Assembly (NCBI GenBank): GCA_910586175.1
Contig: CAJUIJ010000148.1
Location: 1 to 6,206, forward strand
DNA: 6,206 bases
Source: an uncultured Muribaculaceae bacterium
GTDB taxonomy: Bacteria > Bacteroidota > Bacteroidia > Bacteroidales > Muribaculaceae
Direction: 5' to 3'
Made by a program: the position numbers and the translations under genes. Below the pieces are notes generated by a model. The model was not told the DNA's origin. It did not search any database and worked only from the letters and a program-made list of their open reading frames with translations. Shown here piece by piece: positions 1 through 5,268 of this stretch. Each line of letters begins with the position of its first letter. Within the stretch, counting starts at the first letter, position 1.

Positions 1-1197
1 ATCTATATAGGGTTTCATTGCGGAATATTCACTATGTCCGGTCCACTTCATCACGACATTCGGGGCAATCCCCATTGCAAGTGCGTTGCAGATGAAAGTT
101 CGCCGCCCACAATGAGAAGTAAGAAATTTATATTTGGGACCATTCTTAGATATTTTATTAGAACCATAATAACGAGTTATCGTAACAGGTTCGGAGATGT
201 TCGCCATCTCACCAACTTTTGGCAATCTATAATCAATCTTGTCAAGCGGCACGTGAGGCAAAACATATTTCCCATGCTTGTGCCTGTTCTTTTCGATTAT
301 AGCACGGGAATATTTATTCAATTCAATCCGAAGCAGCCTGTTTGTTTTCTGGGTCACAACCTCAATGCAATCGCCATTGATGTTATCCGATGTCAGTGCA
401 AACGCGTCAGAGAATCGGAGAGAAGTGAAACAGCAGAAGCAGAAAAAGTCGCGCGTCTCGTCCAACAGCCGGTTCTCTGACAAGTCGAGGTTGTAGACAC
501 GCATCAATTCATCCCACTTGAGAAAAATCACGGGGGTCTCTGCGGTCTTCAGGGAGGGCGAGAATTCACGTTCGATATCACGGTTGATATACCCCTTGTC
601 AGCAGCCCACCTGAGTGCCCATCGTAAAACTCTGCAATTTTTAATTATAGTCGAATTGGTATATCCCTTTTGACCGCTCTTGCAATTGCACTCATGGAGT
701 TTGTTCGACTGCTGATATACCACAAACTCATTAAGCTTTTCCGCAGTTATTTGCTCAAACGTCAGCTTGCTGTCAAACTTTTGCAATAGCTTGACAACCT
801 GTCGAACTGACTTGATTGTGTTGAACGCCCATTGATGCTGTTTCTCCCCTTCGATGATGAACTGCTCAAGCGACCGCCACAAATCCGGTTTACATGATGG
901 TTTCCCCAACATTTCAGCCCGCAAATCTTCCGGTGCCAAAATTCTATCTTCGTATTCAGCCTTAAAGAATATCTGGTCAGCCTTGTTCTCCAAATCTTCA
1001 AGAGCTTTGTTGATGAGCGCCGCAGGCTTATTGTCGTGGAATGATCCGCGGATGCATCTACCGTTTGCAAATTTGTCGGGATTGACACGAAAGCCGGTGG
1101 AGAAATAACACATGTTAGAATTCCAGCAAACTCTCAAACGGAGGTCTCCGTTGAGCTTGCGGATATTGTAAGTATAAGATCGTTTGATGGGTTTCAT
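1..1197 (-). CDS. Tyrosine recombinase/integrase, C-terminal end cut by window edge
   Basis: The minus-strand frame is open without a stop from ATG at 1197 to the left edge, giving 399 residues. It has the three-part layout of Bacteroidales phage and transposon integrases: an N-terminal arm-binding region (about 1-100), a SAM-like core-binding domain (about 105-215) and a catalytic domain (about 220 onward). The catalytic set is visible: Arg261 in TSLRFSD, a likely Lys284 in TQKTN, His362 and Arg365 in HCGRR, His388 in TGHSE, and the nucleophile Tyr397 in MKPYID, nine residues after His388 as in XerD. Only a few C-terminal residues should be missing. The enzyme would integrate and excise the element by strand exchange at an attachment site probably beyond the left edge. 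It is the last gene of the leftward cluster and follows a candidate terminator, so it may have separate transcription. Its codons are more AT-ending than those of the right arm. The start is the only ATG giving a full arm domain. Confidence 0.95.
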   Translation of the reverse strand, partial: MKPIKRSYTYNIRKLNGDLRLRVCWNSNMCYFSTGFRVNPDKFANGRCIRGSFHDNKPAALINKALEDLENKADQIFFKAEYEDRILAPEDLRAEMLGKPSCKPDLWRSLEQFIIEGEKQHQWAFNTIKSVRQVVKLLQKFDSKLTFEQITAEKLNEFVVYQQSNKLHECNCKSGQKGYTNSTIIKNCRVLRWALRWAADKGYINRDIEREFSPSLKTAETPVIFLKWDELMRVYNLDLSENRLLDETRDFFCFCCFTSLRFSDAFALTSDNINGDCIEVVTQKTNRLLRIELNKYSRAIIEKNRHKHGKYVLPHVPLDKIDYRLPKVGEMANISEPVTITRYYGSNKISKNGPKYKFLTSHCGRRTFICNALAMGIAPNVVMKWTGHSEYSAMKPYID

Positions 1198-1210
1198 CTT
1201 TTCTGAGATA

Positions 1211-1263
1211 TTAAAATAAAAGGTGCTCAGTTTTCAGTTTTTCGAAACATCAAGCTGAACACC
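1211..1263 (-). terminator. Candidate rho-independent terminator after the lipoprotein gene
   Basis: Read on the minus strand, GGTGTTCAG (1263-1255) pairs with CTGAGCACC (1230-1222) in nine base pairs including one G-U. A 24-nt loop contains a small GTTT/AAAC hairpin. TTTTATTTTAA (1221-1211) follows directly. It lies just after the lipoprotein stop and 14 bases before the integrase ATG, so it could separate lysogenic transcription from the integrase. The loop is longer than usual, so partial read-through is possible. Confidence 0.55.
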
Positions 1264-1284
1264 CTATTGAACAATGACATGTCG

Positions 1285-2202
1285 TCACTTTGAAAACCTA
1301 TTATAGAAACAAGTCGGATTGTCAACCTTAAACTTATGCGACCCGGTTGGCTTGCAAGCGTCCTTCGAATCATTGAACCCATCACGGAATGTAAAGGTCG
1401 AAGTCCTTTCAAACACCTCGGACTCAGCTTTATTCTGCATAGAACTCACAAAGAACCTGTTCACAAAACTTTTCATATCATCCCCGTTGCTGCTGAACGA
1501 ATATGAGATATGGTTGCTGAACGACACGGGAGTATTTTCAGGAGTGTAGGAGAATATGGTCGAGCATTTCTTGGGATAATTTTCCCGATACATCTCCTCT
1601 CCACACTGCATGATAGCCTCATCTTGGATTGCGAAACCGTCTATATATTTAGCAGACTTAGGAGGGATTGCTACCGTCTTAGGATAACGTGTCGTAAGAG
1701 CATGGCCCGTGGTAGAGGAGCCGAAATACGATGCCACACTTGACTTCATTGCCAGACCTGAGGCCGACCCGCTCACACTCGCATCATAACCGTTTATGGT
1801 TCCATAAAGTGAAGCCGATGCACTCACTGAAGCCCCTTCAGTCTTTGAACTTGTCTTGCTCTTACCGGAAGTCGATGACTCTGACACCGTAAATTCGCAG
1901 TCCTTGTAATAGTCATACGCAATACCATTCCGAATATAGAAAGAGTTGTCAAGATGCAGGTATATAATCCTGTCTGTCTTGTTGTAGCAATAGAATGTTA
2001 CATCTCCCTTACGCTTGCAGAAATCGTATCGCACCGTCAGCTCATCGTTATCGAAAACATACCTGTCATTTACCAAGGGGACATTCTCAGACTTCACCTC
2101 GTAGACCTGATAATAATACTGTATCGTAGAACACGATGACAGCACCATAGCCGAAATGACCGCAACTGCAAACGCCTGAACCCCTGACATAAACTTCTTC
2201 AT
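1285..2202 (-). CDS. Predicted lipoprotein with Ser/Gly-rich middle, cargo gene
   Basis: A 305-residue protein starts with a lipoprotein signal: basic MKK, a hydrophobic stretch (about 8-21), and a lipobox LSSC with the modified cysteine at Cys24. No acidic cluster follows Cys24, so the Bacteroidetes surface-export signal is not evident and a periplasm-facing anchor is the simpler guess. A tyrosine-rich start (QYYYQVYEV, 28-36) leads to a likely beta-sandwich region (45-105) with alternating hydrophobics. Then comes a low-complexity Ser/Gly/Ala stretch (about 107-165) and a mixed C-terminal half with several cysteines (200, 213, 283, 298). The general look (YQVY opening, NKTD, NSFYIRNGIAYDYYKD) is like uncharacterised Bacteroidales lipoproteins, but I cannot name a function. 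It lies 68 bp downstream of the nuclease gene and ends before a candidate terminator. In a prophage cargo position, an envelope role such as blocking a second phage is a reasonable but unproven idea. Confidence 0.82.
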   Translation of the reverse strand: MKKFMSGVQAFAVAVISAMVLSSCSTIQYYYQVYEVKSENVPLVNDRYVFDNDELTVRYDFCKRKGDVTFYCYNKTDRIIYLHLDNSFYIRNGIAYDYYKDCEFTVSESSTSGKSKTSSKTEGASVSASASLYGTINGYDASVSGSASGLAMKSSVASYFGSSTTGHALTTRYPKTVAIPPKSAKYIDGFAIQDEAIMQCGEEMYRENYPKKCSTIFSYTPENTPVSFSNHISYSFSSNGDDMKSFVNRFFVSSMQNKAESEVFERTSTFTFRDGFNDSKDACKPTGSHKFKVDNPTCFYNRFSK

Positions 2203-2258
2203 GATACTTATGCTTTAGTGTTATCTATAATTTATCTTGTAATTCTCTACTTCAAATT

Positions 2259-2271
2259 ATGCAGATTGCAT
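2259..2271. repeat. Short dyad at the nuclease stop codon
   Basis: ATGCA, a 3-nt gap and TGCAT form a perfect 5-bp inverted repeat touching the stop codon of the nuclease gene, in the 68-bp gap before the lipoprotein gene. No T-tract follows on either strand, so it is not a convincing terminator. It could be a protein site, an RNA-processing hairpin, or chance. A degenerate TAATTTG in the same gap is too weak to call a promoter. Confidence 0.25.
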
Positions 2272-3023
2272 CACAGGTCGAAGTTATTCATGTGAAATGT
2301 GATGTTAACCTCGTTCACGCCATCATACGCAATCGGTTTTCCTGAATCCCTGTTGTACTTGATTTTCAGAATGTAACTGTCAACCCCCTCCTTCACCGCG
2401 CCCTCCTGCTTGAGACGCAGAATATCCTTTTGATTGAACACAAAGAACAGATTCTCATTCCCCTTGCTACCCCTGATTCTTGAGACCACAATATATATCA
2501 CTTGAGAGTCCATGTGATAACCGAACCTTTCAATCGGTATCTTGGCCATCAACCTCCCCTCATCATCCATCGAGCACGTCTTCACCTGTATATAATAGAA
2601 AAGGTTATTCTTTGATGCAATAATATCAATGCCGTCGTCGATCATCATACGGTTTGCGTTGTACCCATGGAACATCAACTCCGCAAGCGTCGCGCATTCA
2701 CCGGCAGTTCCGACATAACGAGAGTCACCGACAGGCACAGCCTGAGGAATCGACTTGCGCTTTCTCTTTTTATACTTTCCATTGGAATAAACCAATAGGG
2801 AGTCATCACCCTGCTTCTTGTCCTTCTGCAGCAACTGGGTCACCTGCTTGTTGACCTCCTCACTCAATTCCAAGGACGCGAATATAGAATCCCCAGAATG
2901 CTTGGCTATAAAATGATCCTTGATGTCCTTTGCCCTTTTGCAGTCGGAGAAGTTCTTGAAGCTTCCCACTATGTCATCCATCGTTATCTCTATTTCCGAA
3001 TTCAATCCCAATAAATCTTCCAT
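2271..3023 (-). CDS. Predicted PD-(D/E)XK nuclease with N-terminal winged-helix (HARE-like) domain
   Basis: A 250-residue protein in two parts. Residues 104-150 carry a restriction-nuclease-like core in the right order: Glu109 in GTAGE, Asp133 in DDGID after a predicted strand, and Gln146-Val-Lys148 in YYIQVKTC. This is the E...D...QxK form seen in Mrr-like and resolvase-like members of the PD-(D/E)XK superfamily. Beta-rich sequence follows (161-224), as in that fold. The first 90 residues look like a DNA-binding module: the stretch from about 61 to 86 (QLLQKDKKQGDDSLL... then NGKYKK) resembles the end of HARE-HTH winged helices, which are known fused to restriction-type nucleases. A basic KKRKRK linker (85-90) joins the parts. 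There is no methyltransferase beside it. It sits 38 bp behind the repressor gene, probably co-transcribed. Likely role: DNA cleavage in phage defence or element maintenance. The nuclease fold is fairly sure, the HARE assignment tentative, the target unknown. Confidence 0.85.
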   Translation of the reverse strand: MEDLLGLNSEIEITMDDIVGSFKNFSDCKRAKDIKDHFIAKHSGDSIFASLELSEEVNKQVTQLLQKDKKQGDDSLLVYSNGKYKKRKRKSIPQAVPVGDSRYVGTAGECATLAELMFHGYNANRMMIDDGIDIIASKNNLFYYIQVKTCSMDDEGRLMAKIPIERFGYHMDSQVIYIVVSRIRGSKGNENLFFVFNQKDILRLKQEGAVKEGVDSYILKIKYNRDSGKPIAYDGVNEVNITFHMNNFDL

Positions 3024-3061
3024 GATATTCTATTTTTATTAGTTCGACATTACCCTATGCA

Positions 3062-3745
3062 TCACAGTATCGGCGAATTAAGAATCCGCTTGGCCTTATA
3101 GAGACCGCGCAGGTCGCTCAACGGCACGGTCATCGTGCCATACTTCTCATTATCCGAGGCAAGCACAATGAAATTGTCAGTAAGCAGACGGTTGGCATAA
3201 ACCCTCTTCACCACAACGAACTCCCCGTAGACCGCCACGACAACCCCCTCGGCATAATGCCACGAGCATTCCGGAATCTCCTTGGCCAATATCAACGCAC
3301 CCGACACAAGAGTAGGGTACATGGAGTCCCCCTCCACCTCAAATATCTTAAGCTTTTCTATGTCATTCCGCTCATTACCCATCGGCACTATCGGAAACTT
3401 CTCCTCCCAATACGAGGAACCGGACAGCGATTCCAGAAAGGGGGCGCAAGCAGACACCGGCACATAATCAACCATCACCACATCATCATCTCCTGAAATT
3501 GCAGTGTAAACGCCTCCGACTTCCTTTGCGTTGCTGTCGCGAAGCATCTCTCCCTCACCTGTGATTAACCACTCTATGTTCAAAATTGGATACGCACTTT
3601 GAATTTTCGATAGGGTAACAGGAGAGATGGATACACGTATAGCATTTACAAAACCTGTCGAAACACCAATTGATTCTGCAAATTTTTTTTGAGAAATCTT
3701 CTCATGCTTTAAAAAAGCAATCAATCTTTCTTTTACCGTCTGCAT
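3062..3745 (-). CDS. CI/LexA-like repressor: XRE helix-turn-helix plus S24 peptidase domain
   Basis: A 227-residue two-domain repressor. Residues 5-60 form an XRE helix-turn-helix, with the recognition part in SQKKFAESIGVSTGFVNAI (18-36), followed by NIEWLITGEGEML, a phrase typical of phage repressors. Residues about 94-222 are an S24 (LexA/UmuD-type) autopeptidase: Ser141 in EGDSMYP is the nucleophile and Lys180 in FVVVKR the general base, 39 residues apart. The self-cleavage site should lie near VPVSACAPF (95-103); the classical Ala-Gly pair is absent, so the exact bond is uncertain. It should silence the rightward early promoter and, on RecA-stimulated self-cleavage after DNA damage, release it. 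It is transcribed away from the early genes across a region with repeated TGCTAT half-sites, one touching its own start codon, which suggests autoregulation. I found no clear promoter of its own. Confidence 0.93.
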   Translation of the reverse strand: MQTVKERLIAFLKHEKISQKKFAESIGVSTGFVNAIRVSISPVTLSKIQSAYPILNIEWLITGEGEMLRDSNAKEVGGVYTAISGDDDVVMVDYVPVSACAPFLESLSGSSYWEEKFPIVPMGNERNDIEKLKIFEVEGDSMYPTLVSGALILAKEIPECSWHYAEGVVVAVYGEFVVVKRVYANRLLTDNFIVLASDNEKYGTMTVPLSDLRGLYKAKRILNSPIL

Positions 3746-3756
3746 AGCATTGATAG
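3744..3756. promoter_or_regulatory. Putative operator overlapping repressor start
   Basis: ATAGCA-T-TGATAG is an imperfect copy of the site at 3817-3829. The ten bases CATAGCATTG (3743-3752) recur exactly at 3816-3825. It overlaps the repressor ATG (3745-3743), so binding here would repress the repressor's own expression. Inferred from sequence repetition only. Confidence 0.5.
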
Positions 3757-3790
3757 ATTTTAATGTTAATAATTGTTAATATACAACATT

Positions 3791-3822
3791 TGCTATGTAT
3801 TATATTTGGATTTTACATAGCA
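3791..3822. promoter_or_regulatory. Putative repressor operator: 9-bp perfect inverted repeat
   Basis: TGCTATGTA (3791-3799) and TACATAGCA (3814-3822) are exact inverted copies separated by 14 bp. The pair encloses the -33 TTTG (3805-3808) of the rightward promoter, so a bound dimer or looped tetramer would block polymerase. The match to the neighbouring 3817-3829 palindrome makes this the likely binding region of the divergently encoded repressor. Confidence 0.6.
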
Positions 3823-3836
3823 TTGCTATATCTTTG
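3805..3836 (+). promoter_or_regulatory. Rightward early promoter, Bacteroidetes type
   Basis: TTTG (3805-3808), a 20-bp spacer and TATCTTTG (3829-3836) match the Bacteroidetes primary sigma consensus (TTTG, about 20 bp, TAnnTTTG) exactly. Transcription should start near 3842, about 35 bases before the first early ORF. A second TAnnTTTG match (3801-3808) lacks a well-spaced partner. Both boxes are embedded in the inverted repeats assigned to the repressor. Confidence 0.78.
3817..3829. promoter_or_regulatory. Putative repressor operator at the -7 box
   Basis: ATAGCA-T-TGCTAT is a perfect palindrome with 6-bp arms around one central base. Its right end runs into the -7 element TATCTTTG (3829-3836), so occupancy would stop rightward transcription. 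Its left half is shared with the longer inverted repeat at 3791-3822. Confidence 0.6.
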
Positions 3837-3876
3837 CATCGTATTACAGAAGTAACCACAAATATAAACAAAAGGC

Positions 3877-4122
3877 ATGACAAATACAACCCCAAGAATC
3901 AGCACGTTGGATGCCCCCTCAATCCGCACGATGAACGCACGCGGAGTCCTCGCCCGCGAGCTCCGCGACCTCGAGATCGGCGAGATAATAATCGTCCCCT
4001 TCAAGTACTGCTCCGTCTCCAACATCAAGAAGACAGTGAGCATACTGGCAAGCCGGGAGAACCTCCACTTCCGCTACGACAACTCCGGCACCGAGAACTC
4101 CGTGATACAGCGCACCGAATAA
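3877..4122 (+). CDS. Small early protein of unknown function (81 aa)
   Basis: First gene of the rightward transcript, about 35 bases after the predicted start site. AAAGG (3871-3875) just before ATG is one of the few Shine-Dalgarno-like sites in the window and supports this start. The protein has a likely helix (22-32, RGVLARELRDL), a short strand with EIGEIIIVPF (33-42), a second helix around SVSNIKKTVSILASRE (46-61) and a C-terminal strand with HFRYDN (64-69). The pattern 'level-of-something VPF, then a helix, then a hydrophobic strand' is familiar from small proteins next to repressors in Bacteroidales prophages, but I cannot assign a domain. Codons are strongly C-ending, unlike the left arm. 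By position it could be a Cro-like or early regulatory protein; this is only inference, since no helix-turn-helix is obvious. Confidence 0.8.
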   Translation: MTNTTPRISTLDAPSIRTMNARGVLARELRDLEIGEIIIVPFKYCSVSNIKKTVSILASRENLHFRYDNSGTENSVIQRTE

Positions 4123-4135
4123 AAAAAACACCATC

Positions 4136-4588
4136 ATGACAACCGACACACCAAACCATACGGACATGACGGAAGCCGCACGCAAGATGTGGTACCTGCG
4201 CGAGGGGGACCTCCTGCCCGAACCGACTTCAAGCCTGTTCGCAGGCAGGGGCATAGAGTCCGAGAGGGCAGCCTACATGCTCTTCGAGGCCGGCAACCTG
4301 TTCGGCACTCGAGAAGAGGCGGAGCGCGTCAGCGTCTGGGTGAAAGACGCCCTTGCTCGCAAAGCATATCGTGCAGACTCCGGATCCACTCATAGACATG
4401 CTGGTATTCCGTCACCTCATCTGCTGACAAGGCTGCACAAGATTCAAAGGCATCTCGAGGAAACGCACGACCTGCTTCTGCGCCTGCAAGAGCTAATTCA
4501 AGGAAACGACGGCGGTCAAACTCATTCGACGACGCCGGATGACCGCCAAGGAAAAGCCCCAGCCTCTCTTCAAAATAATCTACCATAA
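4136..4588 (+). CDS. Early protein with plausible phage head (about 1-78) and atypical tail
   Basis: The first 78 or so codons look genuine: strongly C/G-ending like the neighbours, encoding KMWYLREGDLLPEP, a loop, SERAAYMLFEAGNLF and REEAERVSVWVKDALARK. That resembles short uncharacterised Bacteroidales phage proteins with an 'FxTREEAE' motif near their end. From about 4365 to the stop at 4586-4588 third positions lose the GC bias and the text turns to a Gln/His/Thr-rich tail (about 85-150), including a possible amphipathic helix (LLTRLHKIQRHLEETHDLLLRL, split 95-116). On the opposite strand the same bases read as a more convincing protein (4329-4586). I therefore think the 3' part may be foreign DNA and the tail a read-through product, although a genuine coiled-coil extension is possible. 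It lies 13 bp after the 81-aa gene, in the same transcript. Function unknown. Confidence 0.68.
   Translation: MTTDTPNHTDMTEAARKMWYLREGDLLPEPTSSLFAGRGIESERAAYMLFEAGNLFGTREEAERVSVWVKDALARKAYRADSGSTHRHAGIPSPHLLTRLHKIQRHLEETHDLLLRLQELIQGNDGGQTHSTTPDDRQGKAPASLQNNLP
4329..4586 (-). CDS. Candidate antisense small gene (85 aa), possible moron
   Basis: Reading minus from ATG at 4586, 85 codons give a compact protein with a likely helix YFEERLGLFLGG (4-15), a helix RRRFLELALAGAEAGR (25-40), PRDAF (43-47), and a C-terminal helix pair ADEVTEYQHVYEWIRSLHDML (starting at 55, two segments). Codon use is mixed (GAA, GAT, TTT, CTT), like the left-arm genes and unlike the C-ending plus-strand genes. Its start overlaps the stop of the plus-strand gene head to tail (CATAA). 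Upstream are TTTG (4644-4641), 19 bp, and TATCTTGC (4621-4614), a near-consensus promoter, placing the start site about 20 bases before ATG. Its last 12 or so codons overlap antisense with the well-supported part of the plus gene. An upstream in-frame ATG at 4712 is unlikely because it would read through GC-rich hairpins and the promoter. No domain recognised. Confidence 0.5.
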   Translation of the reverse strand: MVDYFEERLGLFLGGHPASSNEFDRRRFLELALAGAEAGRAFPRDAFESCAALSADEVTEYQHVYEWIRSLHDMLCEQGRLSPRR

Positions 4589-4627
4589 TTTCACTGTCAA
4601 TGTTTTGGTCATCGCAAGATAGTGAAA
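4589..4627. promoter_or_regulatory. Dyad around the candidate antisense start site
   Basis: TTTCACTGTC (4589-4598) and GATAGTGAAA (4618-4627) are inverted copies with one mismatch, 19 bp apart. The right arm overlaps the -7 box and the left arm lies between the predicted minus-strand start site and the ATG at 4586. It could be an operator for the antisense gene, or a hairpin in plus-strand RNA (ten pairs including one G-U). Confidence 0.4.
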
Positions 4628-4644
4628 ACCCCGGGAAAAACAAA
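4614..4644 (-). promoter_or_regulatory. Candidate minus-strand promoter for the 85-aa gene
   Basis: On the minus strand TTTG (4644-4641) and TATCTTGC (4621-4614) are 19 bp apart. The -33 box is exact; the -7 box is one base deletion away from the perfect TATCTTTG used by the rightward promoter. It is unrelated to the plus-strand operon and faces into the small antisense ORF. Confidence 0.45.
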
Positions 4645-4668
4645 ACCGTGGCGTGAGCCACCCCGGGG
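4629..4668 (+). ncRNA. Nested GC hairpin leader with GTGA tetraloop
   Basis: CCCCGGG (4629-4635) pairs perfectly with CCCGGGG (4662-4668). Directly against the closing arm sits an inner hairpin GTGGC-GTGA-GCCAC (4648-4661) with a GNRA-class loop, and the remaining interior is A-rich single strand. This makes a compact coaxial fold in the 114-base gap before the helix-turn-helix gene. No T-tract follows, so it is not a standard terminator. It could be an RNA-processing, stability or translation element in the early transcript. Confidence 0.45.
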
Positions 4669-4702
4669 AACCGGACAAACAAACTTCTAAAAACATACCG
4701 AC

Positions 4703-4909
4703 ATGAAGACAATCATCAAAGGAAACAAGCTCCTCGCAAAGACCCTCGGCCTCCACGCCAACACGATAGGCCGCTGGCGCAAGCAGGGCCTCCTCGACGC
4801 GGCGACAGTCGCCACGGTAGGCCGAACGATCCTCTACGACCTCGACCTCGTGCTCACCACCCTCCCCAACTACTCAATCGCCAACCCCGTAAAATCCCAA
4901 AGAAGATGA
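4703..4909 (+). CDS. Small helix-turn-helix protein (68 aa)
   Basis: Residues about 6-30 read as a helix-turn-helix: a first helix GNKLLAKTLG (7-16), a turn LHAN, and a recognition helix TIGRWRKQGLL (21-31). Then come a likely beta turn and strand VGRTILYDLDLVL (39-51), the arrangement of excisionase/MerR-like and DUF3853-like proteins of Bacteroidales mobile elements in which 'GR..ly(d)' is a recurrent phrase. It lacks an effector domain, so it probably binds DNA as a small dimer, as an excisionase-type or early transcription factor. The start follows the hairpin leader with no Shine-Dalgarno site but an A-rich run, usual for this phylum. The stop codon overlaps the start of the next gene (ATGA), implying translational coupling. 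The DNA-binding fold is likely; which of the two roles it has is unknown. Confidence 0.85.
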   Translation: MKTIIKGNKLLAKTLGLHANTIGRWRKQGLLDAATVATVGRTILYDLDLVLTTLPNYSIANPVKSQRR

Positions 4910-5073
4910 CACAGCACGACCTTCAGCTCATAGAAAAGGCAAAGCGCACCAGCCGCTACGAATGGTTCAGGATCGAGGACGAGCTGATGCCCCTCGCCCA
5001 ATCTGCCGAATGCTACCGGCAACTGTCGGAGATAGCCTTCGACCTTTACGTATCGCGCTGCGAGACAAACTGA
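4906..5073 (+). CDS. Small acidic/helical early protein (55 aa), unknown function
   Basis: ATG at 4906 overlaps the stop of the helix-turn-helix gene by the four bases ATGA, a strong sign of coupled translation and that this short frame is real. The 55-residue product is probably almost all helical: DLQLIEKAKRT (5-15), YEWFRIEDELMPLAQ (18-32) and CYRQLSEIAFDLYVSRC (36-52). It has no signal peptide or membrane segment. Codons keep the C-ending bias of the early operon. I do not recognise a family. Small helical partners directly behind a DNA-binding protein could be accessory factors, but nothing in the sequence says which. An unrelated longer minus-strand frame across this region has Cys/His/Arg-rich random-looking text and is a shadow. 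Confidence 0.72.
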   Translation: MTQHDLQLIEKAKRTSRYEWFRIEDELMPLAQSAECYRQLSEIAFDLYVSRCETN

Positions 5074-5097
5074 CCCAAACCCCATAATCAAAAGCAT

Positions 5098-5268
5098 ATG
5101 AAACCGATCACAAAGACAAGAGTCACGATAGCCATCACCTCGGCAGCGGCACTCGCCTCGATGTTCCTCAACTCCATGGAACTGCGCGGGGCAGCGGCAG
5201 CCATAGGCATAGCACTCACGGTCATGGCATTCCTCGGATGCTTCGCGCTCGACCGCATGCGACGCTGA
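5098..5268 (+). CDS. Small two-span membrane protein (56 aa)
   Basis: ATG at 5098, 24 bases after the previous stop, opens a 56-residue protein with two hydrophobic stretches, about 9-26 (VTIAITSAAALASMFLNS) and about 32-51 (AAAAIGIALTVMAFLGCFAL), joined by a short polar hinge MELRG. The N-terminus has basic KTR and the C-terminus ends DRMRR, so the positive-inside rule favours a hairpin with both ends in the cytoplasm. Codons are C-ending like the flanking genes. No lysis gene partner is near and the position among early genes argues against a classical holin. It may be a small inner-membrane modulator such as an exclusion or host-takeover protein. I do not recognise the family; two-span topology is clear, function is not. 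Confidence 0.7.
   Translation: MKPITKTRVTIAITSAAALASMFLNSMELRGAAAAIGIALTVMAFLGCFALDRMRR

Noticed and set aside
34..480. Plus-strand 148-codon frame opposite the integrase
   Set aside because: Its text is disordered, while the minus strand over the same bases encodes an intact integrase catalytic domain with all active-site residues.
3859..3866. Minus-strand TATATTTG as a repressor promoter
   Set aside because: The -7-like box is perfect, but the nearest upstream TTTG is only 14 bp away, and the RNA would cross the whole operator region. It remains possible, not supported.
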